Shown here: in pieces, positions 63,383-64,000 of the stretch
Numbering within the stretch: position 1 is the first letter of the stretch
Layout of the letters: each line of letters opens with the position of its first letter
DNA from: Aradus depressus
Lineage: Eukaryota; Arthropoda; Insecta; Hemiptera; Aradidae
DNA: 64,000 nt
Reading direction: 5' to 3'
Assembly: GCA_963662175.1 (NCBI GenBank)
Contig: OY759222.1
Location: forward strand, 2,152,713-2,216,712
Notes under the pieces: generated by a model
Database searches by the model: none
The model's input: the letters and a program-made list of their open reading frames with translations, nothing else
Told to the model about the DNA's origin: nothing
Made by a program: the position numbers and the translations under genes

Positions 63383-64000
63383 TGTAATGTAGTCAAGGTG
63401 CCACTAATATAAATGTGTTGTAATGTAGTCAAGGTGCCACTAATATAAATGTGTTGTAATGTAGTCAAGGTGCCACTAATATAAATGTGTTATAATGTAG
63501 TCAAGGTGCCACTAATATAAATGTGTTGTAATGTAGTCAAGGTGCCACTAATATAAATGTGTTGTAATGTAGTCAAGGTGCCACTAATATAAATGTGTTG
63601 TAATGTAGTCAAGGTGCCACTAATATAAATGTGTTGTAATGTAGTCAAGGTGCCACTAATATAAATGTGTTGTAATGTAGTCAAGGTGCCACTAATATAA
63701 ATGTGTTGTAATGTAGTCAAGGTGCCACTAATATAAATGTGTTGTAATGTAGTCAAGGTGCCACTAATATAAATGTGTTGTAATGTAGTCAAGGTGCCAC
63801 TAATATAAATGTGTTGTAATGTAGTCAAGGTGCCACTAATATAAATGTGTTGTAATGTAGTCAAGGTGCCACTAATATAAATGTGTTGTAATGTAGTCAA
63901 GGTGCCACTAATATAAATGTGTTGTAATGTAGTCAAGGTGCCACTAATATAAATGTGTTGTAATGTAGTCAAGGTGCCACTAATATAAATGTGTTGTAAT
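63383..64000. repeat. 36-bp tandem array, at least 17 copies, cut by the window end
   Basis: Unit TGTAATGTAGTCAAGGTGCC + ACTAATATAAATGTGT. Copies are almost identical. Because 36 is a multiple of three, the minus strand has an open frame repeating a 12-residue unit (TTLQHIYISGTL); I regard it as a by-product. No spacers, so not CRISPR. Confidence 0.95.

Noticed and set aside
63490..63972. A 160-aa repeating protein TTLQHIYISGTL
   Set aside because: By-product of a 36-bp unit divisible by three; the codons show no variation that would suggest selection on protein.
63383..64000. Possible CRISPR array
   Set aside because: Units are contiguous with no unique spacers, and the context is a eukaryotic repeat region. 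The same applies to the satellite and minisatellite.

Overview
This is a repeat-dense piece of a eukaryotic nuclear genome, most likely from an invertebrate and probably an arthropod. The signs are a Polinton/adintovirus-like element with the invertebrate-style gene set, Ty3/gypsy elements primed by tRNA-Leu and tRNA-Trp, an R1-like LINE fragment, a tRNA-derived SINE, and Transib-type terminal repeats. No host gene with a recognisable cellular function was found; nearly everything is a mobile element or a tandem repeat.

Region 1, 1 to about 10.3 kb, is the right part of an integrated Polinton/Maverick-like (adintovirus-like) element. It is compact and virus-like. A packaging ATPase is read leftward. 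Read rightward are a parvovirus-type phospholipase A2 fused to an amphipathic virion protein, an adenovirus-type cysteine protease, a penton-like minor capsid protein, a 46-residue basic core peptide, a double-jelly-roll major capsid protein, an uncharacterised possible RNase H-fold protein and a small zinc protein. One unknown ORF is read leftward. The replication genes follow: a zinc-finger N-terminal module, a protein-primed family B DNA polymerase, and a two-exon protein that may be a single-strand DNA binder. The integrase expected for the family is not in view and would lie left of the window. Most frames are open; there is an in-frame TGA between the PLA2 protein and the protease and an ATGA junction ahead of the polymerase.

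Region 2, 10,653 to 35,846, is a 25.2 kb satellite array of about 165 monomers of roughly 150 bp. Each monomer has a G homopolymer of variable length. Sequence variants show higher-order blocks and at least three zones.

Region 3, 36,418 to 41,857, is a Ty3/gypsy LTR retrotransposon on the minus strand with a CTGG target duplication, a tRNA-Leu primer site and a polypurine tract. It is disabled by two in-frame TAG codons, by a tRNA-derived SINE with an 80-base A tract inside reverse transcriptase, and by a 252-bp poly(A) insertion in its 3' LTR.

Region 4, 41,999 to 62,446, is bounded by inverted repeats of 0.81 to 0.87 kb. They begin with CACAGTG, identical to the RAG signal heptamer, and are flanked by a 5-bp duplication CGACG. 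This is the signature of a Transib (RAG-related) transposon, inserted in an R1-like LINE. Nested inside are a 663-bp solo LTR (TSD CCTCT), a second Ty3/gypsy element (TSD AGGTT), and a 9.95-kb LTR element with 1,434-bp LTRs that carries only a coiled-coil gag-like ORF and no pol. That element contains a 59-bp minisatellite of about 49 copies and an 86-bp-arm palindrome. Subtracting the nested elements leaves a Transib-like unit of about 5.4 kb with no recognisable transposase.

Region 5, 62.45 kb to the end, holds the LINE remnant, a poly(A)-tailed segment, an AT microsatellite, and a 36-bp tandem array that runs off the window.
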